Below, piece by piece: positions 17,070 to 25,467 of a stretch of 44,116 nucleotides of DNA. Position 1 is the stretch's first letter; each line of letters starts with the position of its first letter. The notes beneath the pieces are model-generated. The model searched no databases and had not been told where the DNA came from. It saw nothing but the letters and a program-made list of their open reading frames with translations. Made by a program: the position numbers and the translations under genes. Source of the DNA: an uncultured Lachnospiraceae bacterium (GTDB lineage: Bacteria; Bacillota; Clostridia; Lachnospirales; Lachnospiraceae); assembly GCA_934899185.1 (NCBI GenBank), contig CAKXYI010000014.1, positions 1 through 44,116 of the forward strand, read 5' to 3'.

Positions 17070-18935
17070 ATGCCATCTTCATTTTTTGGACTTACCGTTG
17101 CATACTCGGGCTTAAATGCCTCCCAGGCATCCATCAATACAACGGCAAACAATATTTCCAATGTGCAGACCAAGGGATACAGCAAGCAGGTCGTCAATCT
17201 GACTGCATCCTCAGCCCTTCGTTGCTATCAGAGATACGGTAGCACAGGAACCGGTGTTACAGCGGATTCCGTTACCCAGTTGCGTGATGAGTATTACGAC
17301 GAGAAGTACTGGAACAATCAGGCAACACTGGGACTATATGAAAAGAAACTTTATTATATGGAGCAGATTCAGAATTATTACACAGATGGTACATTTTCCA
17401 CTACAACAAGTTCTGGATTCTCTACCATTTATGCCAAGATGTTCAATGCCCTAGATGCTGTCAAGACCAATGCCGGATCCAGCGCATCCCGCAATGAGTT
17501 CCTTAGTACTGCCGGAGAACTCTGTACTTATTTTAACAGCACGGCACAGCAACTGCAGAGTTTGCAGACTTCCATTAATGATGAGATCAAGACGACGGTC
17601 GATAATGTCAATTCCATCGCTAAGAAGATCTCTATGCTCAACAAGCAGATCAACATCATTGAGATGGAGGGCGGACATGCCAATGAACTCCGCGACCAGC
17701 GTGCGACACTGGTAGACGAACTTTCAAAGATTGTACCGACAAAAGTCGAGGAAAAGAAAGTAACCAACAGTAATTATGAGGATCAATATACAGGGGCTAC
17801 TTATTATACGGTCAAGATCAACGGACAGACCCTGGTAGACAACTACGAATACAATGCCCTCGCCTGCAAGTCCAGAGATTACAAATACAACCAGTCCGAT
17901 GTGGAAGGGCTTTACGATCTGGTCTGGGCTTCAACAGGAGCAAGTTTTGATGCGACCGCGACCAACATGAGCGGTGAATTGCGTGCCATGTTTGAGATCC
18001 GCGATGGCAATAACAGCGAAAATCTGACCGGGCGCGTGACTAAGACAAGCAGTACTTCCATGACGATCACGGGAGCCAATATTACAGATATCGACAAGAT
18101 GAACATGCCATCATCCGGCTCTATCTGGGTCAACAATAAGCAGTATTTTTATGATTCCTTTGAATGTGAAACGGATGCCGATGGTAATATCACTTCCTAT
18201 ACTTTTGATCTGAACAAGCCGCTCACAACGGACGAACAGACCAAACTTGCCAACAAGAAACTGGTGGTTGGGGAGAGCGTTAGTTTCATGGGGATTCCGT
18301 ATTACATGAACCAGATGAACACTTTCCTGCGTTCTTTCTGTGAGGCGTTTAACAGCATTGAAAGGACCGGTGTGGATGCCGATGGCAATGACATGGGATC
18401 TGTCTTTGTGGCACAGAACAAGGCACTGGGGACAGAGTATGATATGTCTGATGCTTTAAATGAGACCGATGCCAACGGCAATGTCTCTGGAACGACATTT
18501 ACTTCTTCAGCAAATAATTACTATCAACTGACTGCGGGCAATGTCAAGATCGCAGAGGAATGCAGTGACCCGGATCGTTTTGCGACCCATACCAAGTCAG
18601 ATACGGAGGACGGTGTAGACGCATACGATCTGATCGAGCAATTAAAAAATCTGCAGAGCAAGACAGAACTCTTCCGTGGTGGCGGTGGCGATACTTTCTT
18701 ACAATGCATCTATGCAGATGTTACGGTGGATACACAGGAATGTGATGTCTTTACCGACAACTATACCAGCATCAGTACAACGATCAACAACCAGAGAATG
18801 TCCGTATCCGGTGTGGACGAGGACGAGGAGGCATTGGATCTGATTAAATTTCAGAATGCCTACAATCTGGCGTCCAAGTGCATTTCCGTATTGGCAGATA
18901 TGTACGACCAGTTGATCTTAAACACAGGTGTGTAG
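17070..18935 (+). CDS. flgK: Hook-associated protein FlgK, copy 2
   Basis: A 621-residue paralogue of the preceding gene. The N-terminus shows AYSGLNASQASINTTANNIS then QTKGYSKQ, and the C-terminus shows DLIKFQNAYNLASKCISVLADMY, both FlgK signatures. HANELRDQRATLVDELS near residue 208 is a strong FlgK-type match, which makes this the more typical of the two copies. The central part is variable. GGAGG precedes the ATG. The two may form separate layers of the junction; this is inference. Confidence 0.92.
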   Translation: MPSSFFGLTVAYSGLNASQASINTTANNISNVQTKGYSKQVVNLTASSALRCYQRYGSTGTGVTADSVTQLRDEYYDEKYWNNQATLGLYEKKLYYMEQIQNYYTDGTFSTTTSSGFSTIYAKMFNALDAVKTNAGSSASRNEFLSTAGELCTYFNSTAQQLQSLQTSINDEIKTTVDNVNSIAKKISMLNKQINIIEMEGGHANELRDQRATLVDELSKIVPTKVEEKKVTNSNYEDQYTGATYYTVKINGQTLVDNYEYNALACKSRDYKYNQSDVEGLYDLVWASTGASFDATATNMSGELRAMFEIRDGNNSENLTGRVTKTSSTSMTITGANITDIDKMNMPSSGSIWVNNKQYFYDSFECETDADGNITSYTFDLNKPLTTDEQTKLANKKLVVGESVSFMGIPYYMNQMNTFLRSFCEAFNSIERTGVDADGNDMGSVFVAQNKALGTEYDMSDALNETDANGNVSGTTFTSSANNYYQLTAGNVKIAEECSDPDRFATHTKSDTEDGVDAYDLIEQLKNLQSKTELFRGGGGDTFLQCIYADVTVDTQECDVFTDNYTSISTTINNQRMSVSGVDEDEEALDLIKFQNAYNLASKCISVLADMYDQLILNTGV

Positions 18936-18977
18936 TTTAGATCGTGTGATCTATAAGAAAAGGAAAAGGTGACGATT

Positions 18978-20606
18978 ATGCGTGTTACGAACAATATGAT
19001 TTTGAAAAACTCTTCCTATAATATCAATGGAACGAAAGGCAGTGTCAACTCATCCATGAACCAGATGACGACACAAAAGAAGATCAATAAGCCATCCGAA
19101 GATCCGGTGGTTGCCATCCGTTCCCTTCGCCTGAGCACCAGCCTGAGCCGTGTTGATCAGTATTACAAGAAGAATATCCCGGATGCAGAGTCCTGGCTGG
19201 ATGTGACTGAGACAGCGCTCAACAACATGAAATCCCTGATGACGGATGTGCGTACCCAGTGTGTCAACGGATCCACGGATACCCTGAACCAGGAAGACCG
19301 CAATACCATCCTCAAACAGTTAAAGTCTTTGCAGAGCCAGTTGTATGCAGAAGGTAATGCAGACTATGCGGGAAGAACGGTATTTACCGGCTATCGTACC
19401 GATCAGGATCTGGTATTTACAGAAAATGACACCAAGACTTCTTATCAGATCGATCAGACATTTACCTATGAAGATCTGGAGAGTTTTCGTTATTATACCG
19501 GCAATGTCAAGGTGCCTGCAACCAAGGGTGAGGTCTTAAACAGCGATATTTCCGATACCTTACAGTCTAATTATTACAGACTGCGTACCTCTTATAACAA
19601 GATCGATGACATGCAGGCATTCTCTTACACGACCAAGGATGCCAACGGACAGGAACAGACCATGACCATCAATCTGGCAAATGCAACAGATCAGACCGGC
19701 ACCAATGCCGATGGCTCTAATTTTACCTACAAGACGGCTACCGCAGTAAATGCAGGCGGTGCAGCAGTCAATCCGGCAAGAACCATGTATGTCTTTGATA
19801 CCGAGGAGGATTGGGCGACTGCTATGGGACAGAAACAGGTCGGCGACAATGATATTGTCCTGATCAAGGAAAACGGAAACATCGTACTTGGCGAGCAGGT
19901 TTCCTCAGAGTTCCGTACCAACAAGGCGACCATTTCTACGACCTATGACAAGACGGGATTTGACAAAGGTGAACTGCGGCCGGAGTATTATTTCAACTGT
20001 ACCAACAAGACGGATGCCAATAATCCGATCAGTTATAAAAAGTATGATGAAAATGGCAAGGAAATCGGCTATGATATCAATTATACTGTTGCCAACAATC
20101 AGGAACTGACGGTAAATACGGAAGCATCCGATGCTTTCAACAGTGATATCCAAAGAGATATTGACGATATGATAACATCCGTGACTAATGCGATCAGCGC
20201 GCATGACAAGTTGACTGAATTAAAGGCAATGAAGAATGAGGCGCAGTATTCAGAGAAAGAATATCAGACCAAACTGGATGAATGGATCACGGCAGCGCAG
20301 AAGGAGGCTGACTACGCGGATGACCATCTGCAAAAGTTGTTCAGTTCCGAAATCGGCAAGGTTGACGGTTATCTGAGCAACATCAACCTGTCTATCACCC
20401 AGGTGGGATGTACGGTGGATCAGTTGCAGCTGACCGAGACCAGAATGAGCAACCAGCAGGAGACTCTACAGGAATTGCAGTCTGACAACGACAATCTGGA
20501 ACTTTCTGAGATCATTATCAATTATACAGCCATGTATAATGCTTACCAGTCATCGCTGACGGCAGCAGGAAAATTGAGTGGCATGACACTTTTGAACTAT
20601 TTATAA
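18978..20606 (+). CDS. flgL: Hook-associated protein FlgL
   Basis: A 542-residue junction protein, longer than typical FlgL of about 300 residues because of a large insertion between about residues 150 and 400. The N-terminal signature MRVTNNMILKNSSYN and INKPSEDPVVAIRSLRL, and the C-terminal heptad-rich region ending NYTAMYNAYQSSLTAAGKL, mark the family. The ATG at 18978 is preceded by AAGG at eight bases; an upstream GTG (18969) is inside the Shine-Dalgarno and is rejected. FlgL connects FlgK to the flagellin filament. Confidence 0.92.
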   Translation: MRVTNNMILKNSSYNINGTKGSVNSSMNQMTTQKKINKPSEDPVVAIRSLRLSTSLSRVDQYYKKNIPDAESWLDVTETALNNMKSLMTDVRTQCVNGSTDTLNQEDRNTILKQLKSLQSQLYAEGNADYAGRTVFTGYRTDQDLVFTENDTKTSYQIDQTFTYEDLESFRYYTGNVKVPATKGEVLNSDISDTLQSNYYRLRTSYNKIDDMQAFSYTTKDANGQEQTMTINLANATDQTGTNADGSNFTYKTATAVNAGGAAVNPARTMYVFDTEEDWATAMGQKQVGDNDIVLIKENGNIVLGEQVSSEFRTNKATISTTYDKTGFDKGELRPEYYFNCTNKTDANNPISYKKYDENGKEIGYDINYTVANNQELTVNTEASDAFNSDIQRDIDDMITSVTNAISAHDKLTELKAMKNEAQYSEKEYQTKLDEWITAAQKEADYADDHLQKLFSSEIGKVDGYLSNINLSITQVGCTVDQLQLTETRMSNQQETLQELQSDNDNLELSEIIINYTAMYNAYQSSLTAAGKLSGMTLLNYL

Positions 20607-20643
20607 AATGCATATGTCATAATAAAGGCAAAAGGAGAGGAAT

Positions 20644-21099
20644 ATGCGAGTAGAAACAAGACTATTTGGGGAAATTGATATAGCAGAGGAAAAGATCATT
20701 ACTTTGGGCAGAGGCTTGATCGGTTATCCGGATATGAAGCGTTTTACCCTGATCTTTGATGCGGAAAAACAGGGCAAGATCATGTGGCTGCAATCACTGG
20801 ATGAGCCACAGTTTGCTATGCCGGTTGTAGATCCGGCGGGCATCTGCGAGGATTACAATCCGACCGTCAATGATGAACTTTTAACGCCGCTGGGCCAATT
20901 TAGCGAGGAATCTCTGTTTATACTGGTGACGATCCGTGTGCCGTCGGATATTACACGGATGACGATCAATCTCAAGGGACCGATCATCATCAACACTGAT
21001 AACCTCCGAGGCGAGCAGATCATCGTGGAGGATGAAGTACAGACACGTTTCCCGATTTATGACATTTTAAAGAGCAGAAAAGAGAAGGCAGGTGAGTAG
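20644..21099 (+). CDS. fliW: Flagellar assembly factor FliW
   Basis: A 151-residue FliW with the family motifs RLFGEIDIAEEKIITLGRGL at the N-terminus and FVRV-like ILVTIRVP near residue 98. In B. subtilis FliW binds either flagellin or CsrA: once flagellin is exported, freed FliW blocks CsrA and flagellin translation resumes. The csrA gene starts two bases after the FliW stop, the usual arrangement. A CsrA-type flagellin leader is present at 25426-25459, so the whole switch is encoded here. Confidence 0.95.
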   Translation: MRVETRLFGEIDIAEEKIITLGRGLIGYPDMKRFTLIFDAEKQGKIMWLQSLDEPQFAMPVVDPAGICEDYNPTVNDELLTPLGQFSEESLFILVTIRVPSDITRMTINLKGPIIINTDNLRGEQIIVEDEVQTRFPIYDILKSRKEKAGE

Positions 21100-21101
21100 A
21101 G

Positions 21102-21317
21102 ATGCTGGCATTAACGAGAAAAAAAGGCGAATCTATCGTCATCAACAATAATATTGAGATCAGCGTATTGGAGATTCGCGGAGACCAGATCAAGATCGGT
21201 ATCTCAGCACCAAAGGATGTGCCAATCTATCGCAAGGAAGTATATTTGCAGATTCAGGAAGAGACCAAGGAAGCCATGAACGTGGAAGGTTTGGAAGCAC
21301 TGGAAAATCTGTTTTAA
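21102..21317 (+). CDS. csrA: Translational regulator CsrA
   Basis: A 71-residue RNA-binding dimeric regulator. The N-terminus MLALTRKKGESIVI and the APKDVPIYRKEV segment with Arg44 are the RNA-contact features of CsrA. The C-terminal helix extension is typical of the Firmicutes type. It binds ANGGA motifs in mRNA leaders and blocks ribosome entry. Likely targets in this window are flagellin, flaG and the RNA upstream of pseB. It is last in the flgM operon and followed by a strong terminator. Confidence 0.96.
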   Translation: MLALTRKKGESIVINNNIEISVLEIRGDQIKIGISAPKDVPIYRKEVYLQIQEETKEAMNVEGLEALENLF

Positions 21318-21330
21318 AATGAATGGGTAG

Positions 21331-21368
21331 AAAGAGATTTGCGGGAAAAGATCCGCAAATCTCTTTTT
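21331..21368 (+). terminator. Intrinsic terminator of the flgM-csrA operon
   Basis: A perfect 14-bp stem (21331-21344 with 21353-21366) with loop GAAAAGAT and a run of T. It separates csrA from the flaG transcript. Confidence 0.95.
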
Positions 21369-21418
21369 GTATAGGATGAAAGAATGTGCTGATGCAGATT
21401 CTTTCAAATATATGGGGT

Positions 21419-21444
21419 TAAGAATTCCTGCGCACAGTCGATAT
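21419..21444 (+). promoter_or_regulatory. Sigma-28 promoter of the flaG-fliD-fliS operon
   Basis: TAAG (21419-21422), 15 bases, TCGATAT (21438-21444). The same TAAG-N15-YCGATAT layout is found before flagellin. The flaG start is 51 bases downstream. Confidence 0.8.
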
Positions 21445-21475
21445 AAGATGTAGAAGAATTGATGTCGTTTATATT

Positions 21476-21496
21476 TTGCACACGGAGGTGTAAGGA
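21476..21496 (+). promoter_or_regulatory. CsrA-type hairpin over the flaG ribosome binding site
   Basis: TTGCAC (21476-21481) pairs with GTGTAA (21488-21493; one G-U pair), presenting the hexaloop ACGGAG, which contains an ANGGA core and the Shine-Dalgarno GGAGG. A second ANGGA (AAGGA, 21492-21496) abuts the start codon. CsrA binding would block flaG translation. Confidence 0.6.
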
Positions 21497-21912
21497 TGAA
21501 AGTAGAATCAATGCAACAGGTAAACAGCAGTTACCAGAGCCAGGGAAGTGCTAATGTGGTTGCACAGGCTGTACCAGCAAAGAGTGGTACATCGTCTACA
21601 AATGACATGAGCATGCAGCAAAAAGCAAAGGATACTGTCACGATCACGGAAAATGGCGCCAAGACAGGGAATGTTCGGGAAGATGGACAGGCAAGTAATG
21701 AACAGATCCGTCAGGCTGTAGATACGATCAATAAGAATGCACACAATGAGGAGGCTGTCTTTGGTATCCATGAGGCGACCAATCGTGTGACGATTAAAAT
21801 CGTAGACAAGGATACAAAGGAAGTCATCAAGGAATTTCCACCGGAAAAGACATTGGATATGATCGCTAAGGTTTGGGAAATGGCGGGAATCATGGTAGAC
21901 GAGAGAAGATAG
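21496..21912 (+). CDS. flaG: FlaG family flagellar protein
   Basis: A 138-residue protein of the FlaG family. The first 75 residues are low-complexity and polar. The conserved C-terminal domain runs from about residue 85: RVTIKIVDKDTKEVIKEFPPEK followed by a short helix. FlaG is linked to filament length control in other bacteria, though its mechanism is unclear. It lies eleven bases before fliD, as is common. The mRNA leader suggests both sigma-28 and CsrA control. Confidence 0.9.
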   Translation: MKVESMQQVNSSYQSQGSANVVAQAVPAKSGTSSTNDMSMQQKAKDTVTITENGAKTGNVREDGQASNEQIRQAVDTINKNAHNEEAVFGIHEATNRVTIKIVDKDTKEVIKEFPPEKTLDMIAKVWEMAGIMVDERR

Positions 21913-21922
21913 GAGGCAGCAT

Positions 21923-24394
21923 ATGACAATTCGTATGTCAGGTATGGTATCAGGTATGGATACAGAATCATTAGTATCTGCCATGGTATCTACTTATGTA
22001 TCAAAGAAAGAGAAATATCAGAAAGCCCAGACCAAGTTATCCTACAAGCAGGACGCATGGAAGACTTTGAATACCAAAGTATATAGTTTATATTCATCTA
22101 TCAGTAGTCTACGTTTTTCATCTGCTTACAGCATGAAGAAGACGACTGTTTCGGATGCGACCAAGGCAACGATCACGGCAGGAAGCAATGCTATCAATGG
22201 TACACAGAGCCTACAGATCAAGCAGTTGGCAAGATCCGGTTATATCACCGGTGCCAAACTTGCCAAAGGCACGACTGAGGAAACGACACTGGCTTCTTTG
22301 GGTTATACCGGAGCAGATACCACGATCTCTGTCCAGACAGCATCCGGCACCAAGGACATCACGATCGGCAAGGACAGCAAGATCTCTGATGTTGTCAAGG
22401 CCATGAATGATGCAGGTGTTAAGGCTAGTTTTGATGCGACCAACTCCAGAATGTTTGTCAGTTCCACGGAAACCGGTACAGCCAATGATTTTGCCCTGAC
22501 AGCGGCAGATGGCAATGGACTTAAGGTATTGTCATCCCTTGGTATTATGGTGAAGTCTGATGCGACAGATGCTGCTTATAAGACAAATGCTGCTTATGCA
22601 CTTGGTACTATGGGCACCGATGCAGACGGCAATGTGGTTTCCTATTTTGAATTGGATAATGATGGCAACATTAAGTATGATTCCGACGGCAAGGCGATCG
22701 TACGCGCAGGCGTTACTTATAGTGCTTCCGCGACCCAGAAGGCGATTCAGGAGATCATGGAAAAACTTGCCAAAGCCTATGACAGCAACAGCAAGTTAGA
22801 TGCAGAAAAGAAAGAACTGACCTCAAAGATTGATTATACCGAAGCAAAAAAAGCGGTAAATGATGTTCTTGCAAAAGATAAAGGCTCGCGCCTGATTCAA
22901 CTTTTAAAGACGGCAAATCAGGACAAGACCTATGTAGGACCGGATGGACAGACCTACACAGGAAGAAGCGAAGTCAAAGATGCGGATGGTAATGTGACCG
23001 GATATCACTACTACAATACTAAGACTATCAAGGTCAATGGAACCTATCTGGATGTAGAAGATGAGGACAAGCCGTCTCTGGATGTATCTGCGGATGAGAA
23101 GATTGAACTGGCATCCGAAGAAATCAATACCCTTGCAGAGAAGTTGGGTTTGATCACGAAAAAAACTGAGACCGCGGAAGATGGCACAGAGACCGAAAAG
23201 ACAGATTCTACAGCTTTAAATACCTTGAAATCACAGTTGAAGACGGTAATGGCTGTGGATGATAATGCCATCTATACCGACGAGGATAAGGCGGCATATT
23301 ATCTGAGCGATGATCAGATGACAGAGGCAAAGGCAAGACTGGAAGAGATCGCGCTGGCAACCAAGACCAACGATGCTACCATTGCAGCTAACAGTTACTG
23401 GGATGTCAAGGATTATTCTGCGTACTATGAGAATGGAGTTTTAAGCAGTGATAAACTGGCAGATCTGGCAGCATCCATTACGGATAAGATCACAACGGCA
23501 AAAGAGATCGTGACCGGAGAGACAGCGTTTGCTTACAATGAAGGTGCGACCCGTGTAGATGCACAGGATGCGACCATCATCTTAAATGATGCGGAGTTTA
23601 CGTCATCAACCAATACCTTTAATATCAATGGGCTGACGATCAAGGCGCTTGCAACGACTGCTGCGGGTGAGACACTCAGCATCAATACCGATACGGATAC
23701 CCAGGGGCTTTATGACAAGATCAAGGACTTTTTGAGCCAGTACAACGAGATCATCAATGAGATTACCAGTCTTTACAATGCAGATTCCGCTAAGGGTTAC
23801 GATCCATTGACAGATGATGAAAAGTCTTCTATGAGCGATTCCGAGATCGAAAAGTGGGAGACCAAGATCAAGGATGCCATCCTGCGAAAGGATTCCACGC
23901 TGGGAACCATTCAGAATGCGATGACGAGTGCCATGATGCAGTCTTATACAGTCAATGGTAAGTCCTATTCTCTGGCAAGTTTTGGTATCTCTACACTTGG
24001 CTATCTCAATGCGTCAAAAAATGAAAATTATGCCTATCATATTGACGGTGATTCCGAAGATACAGCGACAGCGGGCAAGACCGACAAACTCATGACGGCA
24101 CTGGAAAACGATCCGGATTCTGTTATTGACTTTATGAAGCAGTTGACTTCCGGTTTGTATACAGCACTGGATAAGCAGATGAAGGGTACCAATTTAAGAA
24201 GTACCTATACCATCTACAATGACAAGCAGATGGCTTCTGAGTATAGCAACTACACCACCTTGATCAAGCAGTGGGAAGAAAAGATTCAGGATTATGAAGA
24301 CCGTTATTACAGCCAGTTTTCAAAGATGGAGTCTTCTCTTGCAAAATTACAGAGTTCGACATCATCCTTGTCGTCCTTGTTTGGAAATTCATAA
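21923..24394 (+). CDS. fliD: Filament cap protein FliD
   Basis: An 823-residue flagellar cap (hook-associated protein 2), longer than most FliD. The N-terminal signature SGMVSGMDTESLVSAMV is followed by a helical region and a hook-IN-like SLQIKQLAR strand near residue 100. A central repeat-like D2/D3 region of about 350 residues is rich in Asp, Thr and Lys, and the C-terminal coiled coil reads FLSQYNEIINEITSLYNA and QWEEKIQDYEDRYYSQFSKME. The cap folds incoming flagellin at the filament tip. A second, smaller FliD-like protein is encoded at 41935-43221. Confidence 0.93.
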   Translation: MTIRMSGMVSGMDTESLVSAMVSTYVSKKEKYQKAQTKLSYKQDAWKTLNTKVYSLYSSISSLRFSSAYSMKKTTVSDATKATITAGSNAINGTQSLQIKQLARSGYITGAKLAKGTTEETTLASLGYTGADTTISVQTASGTKDITIGKDSKISDVVKAMNDAGVKASFDATNSRMFVSSTETGTANDFALTAADGNGLKVLSSLGIMVKSDATDAAYKTNAAYALGTMGTDADGNVVSYFELDNDGNIKYDSDGKAIVRAGVTYSASATQKAIQEIMEKLAKAYDSNSKLDAEKKELTSKIDYTEAKKAVNDVLAKDKGSRLIQLLKTANQDKTYVGPDGQTYTGRSEVKDADGNVTGYHYYNTKTIKVNGTYLDVEDEDKPSLDVSADEKIELASEEINTLAEKLGLITKKTETAEDGTETEKTDSTALNTLKSQLKTVMAVDDNAIYTDEDKAAYYLSDDQMTEAKARLEEIALATKTNDATIAANSYWDVKDYSAYYENGVLSSDKLADLAASITDKITTAKEIVTGETAFAYNEGATRVDAQDATIILNDAEFTSSTNTFNINGLTIKALATTAAGETLSINTDTDTQGLYDKIKDFLSQYNEIINEITSLYNADSAKGYDPLTDDEKSSMSDSEIEKWETKIKDAILRKDSTLGTIQNAMTSAMMQSYTVNGKSYSLASFGISTLGYLNASKNENYAYHIDGDSEDTATAGKTDKLMTALENDPDSVIDFMKQLTSGLYTALDKQMKGTNLRSTYTIYNDKQMASEYSNYTTLIKQWEEKIQDYEDRYYSQFSKMESSLAKLQSSTSSLSSLFGNS

Positions 24395-24416
24395 TTGAGT
24401 AGGAAGGGGAAAACCA

Positions 24417-24806
24417 ATGGTACCTAATAATGGGTATAATGCATATGCAAAGAATAAGATCATGACGGCTTCACCGGCAGAACTGACACTCATGCTCTAT
24501 GAAGGAGCGATCAAGTTCTGTAATATTGCGGTCGTTGCGATCGAAAATAAAGATTATGCCAAGGCGAATACCAATATCCAGAAGGCAGAGCGGATTATCG
24601 GTGAGTTTAAGGCAACCTTGAATCATAAATATGCAACGGCAAAAGATTTCGATGCTGTCTATGATTATCTTCTGGATCGCCTGCTTCAGGCAAACATGAA
24701 AAAAGATCCGGAGATTTTAGAAGAGGTCTTAAAACATCTGCGCACGATGCGTGATACATGGAAAGAAGTCATGAAGATCACAAAGAACGGCACAGTGGTA
24801 GCATAA
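24417..24806 (+). CDS. fliS: Flagellin export chaperone FliS
   Basis: A 129-residue helical protein with the FliS signature NAYAKNKIMTASPAELTLML and EGAIKF. It binds the C-terminus of flagellin in the cytoplasm and prevents early polymerisation; in B. subtilis it also aids the FliW-flagellin interaction. AGGAAGGGG precedes the ATG. The gene follows fliD by 22 bases and is followed by a FlgN/FliT-like chaperone, the usual order. Confidence 0.94.
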   Translation: MVPNNGYNAYAKNKIMTASPAELTLMLYEGAIKFCNIAVVAIENKDYAKANTNIQKAERIIGEFKATLNHKYATAKDFDAVYDYLLDRLLQANMKKDPEILEEVLKHLRTMRDTWKEVMKITKNGTVVA

Positions 24807-24817
24807 GAGGAGCAAGG

Positions 24818-25297
24818 ATGGACGAGAAGAATTATATTCAGATTTTAGAAGACAGTCTGGAGTCTAAGATTGATCTTTTGCGCCGCTTGCAGGTGCTGTG
24901 TCAGGAACAGGCAGAGATCTTAAAGGATCCCAATGCGACGCCGGAAGCCTTTGAAGAAAATATAGAGGAAAAGGGCAAGTTGATCGACCGGCTTTCTGCC
25001 ATGGATCAGGGCTTTGATGCATTCTTTGCAAAGGTCAAGGATGAACTTGAGAACAATAGGGATAAATACCGCGATTCCATCGCGCATATGCAGGAGATGA
25101 TCCGGGAGATCACACAGCGCAGTTCCAACCTACAGGTCTTGGAGAAGCAGAACTCTGAATTGGCAAGAGCCAAGTTCAGCCAGATCCGCACCCAGACCAA
25201 GGAGATCCGTCAGAGCCGTAAGGTTGTCAATTCTTATTATCAGAATATGATGAAGATGAATACGGTTGATCCGCAGTTTATGGATCGGAAAAAATAA
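24818..25297 (+). CDS. Second FlgN/FliT-like helical chaperone
   Basis: A 159-residue, wholly helical protein. Heptad patterns run through most of it, including LEDSLESKIDLLRRLQVLC near the N-terminus and KQNSELARAKFSQIRTQTKE later. It resembles FlgN-type chaperones and sits where FliT is found after fliS in many bacteria. The ATG at 24818 follows AGAGGAGCAAGG; the frame extends upstream without a good start. It probably serves FliD or another late substrate, which is inferred from position. No clear terminator follows it before the flagellin promoter. Confidence 0.75.
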   Translation: MDEKNYIQILEDSLESKIDLLRRLQVLCQEQAEILKDPNATPEAFEENIEEKGKLIDRLSAMDQGFDAFFAKVKDELENNRDKYRDSIAHMQEMIREITQRSSNLQVLEKQNSELARAKFSQIRTQTKEIRQSRKVVNSYYQNMMKMNTVDPQFMDRKK

Positions 25298-25316
25298 AAA
25301 ATTTCCATTTAGGTAT

Positions 25317-25342
25317 TAAGTATTGGAAAATGTCTCCGATAT
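25317..25342 (+). promoter_or_regulatory. Sigma-28 promoter of flagellin
   Basis: TAAG (25317-25320), 15 bases, CCGATAT (25336-25342): a perfect SigD -10. Transcription should begin near 25348-25350, giving a leader of about 120 bases. Confidence 0.88.
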
Positions 25343-25347
25343 AGAAA

Positions 25348-25411
25348 GTACAAGGGCAAGAAATACTTGCCCGTGAGGAAGCCCGAGCGTGTACGGCGAG
25401 GGCTGACTCAC
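25348..25411 (+). ncRNA. Pseudoknotted 5' leader element of the flagellin mRNA
   Basis: Four helices can be drawn by eye. P1 is GGGCAAG/CTTGCCC (25354-25360, 25366-25372) with loop AAATA. P2 is GTGAG/CTCAC (25373-25377, 25407-25411). P3, inside P2, is AGCCC/GGGCT (25380-25384, 25400-25404). P4 is a pseudoknot between the 5'-most GTACA (25348-25352) and TGTAC (25390-25394) in the P3 loop. The predicted transcript start falls at or just beside the first strand of P4, so the structure would lock the 5' end. I do not recognise it as a known riboswitch class. Confidence 0.6.
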
Positions 25412-25425
25412 TGATAATCAATCAC

Positions 25426-25459
25426 ATCTGTCATGGAGGACAGATTATATTCAAGGAGG
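25426..25459 (+). promoter_or_regulatory. Two CsrA sites in the flagellin leader
   Basis: Site 1: ATCTGTC (25426-25432) pairs perfectly with GACAGAT (25439-25445), displaying hexaloop ATGGAG with an ANGGA core. Site 2: AAGGA (25453-25457) lies inside the Shine-Dalgarno AGGAGG (25454-25459). This is the same two-site plan as the B. subtilis hag leader, in which CsrA bridges both sites and blocks the ribosome. Confidence 0.8.
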
Positions 25460-25467
25460 AATGAATT

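Noticed and set aside
18969..18980. GTG 18969 as the flgL start
   Set aside because: It lies within the ribosome binding site; ATG 18978 gives the canonical MRVTNNM start.
25348..25411. c-di-GMP riboswitch in the flagellin leader
   Set aside because: The conserved core sequences and tetraloop/receptor features of c-di-GMP-I and c-di-GMP-II are not present; only the location is suggestive.
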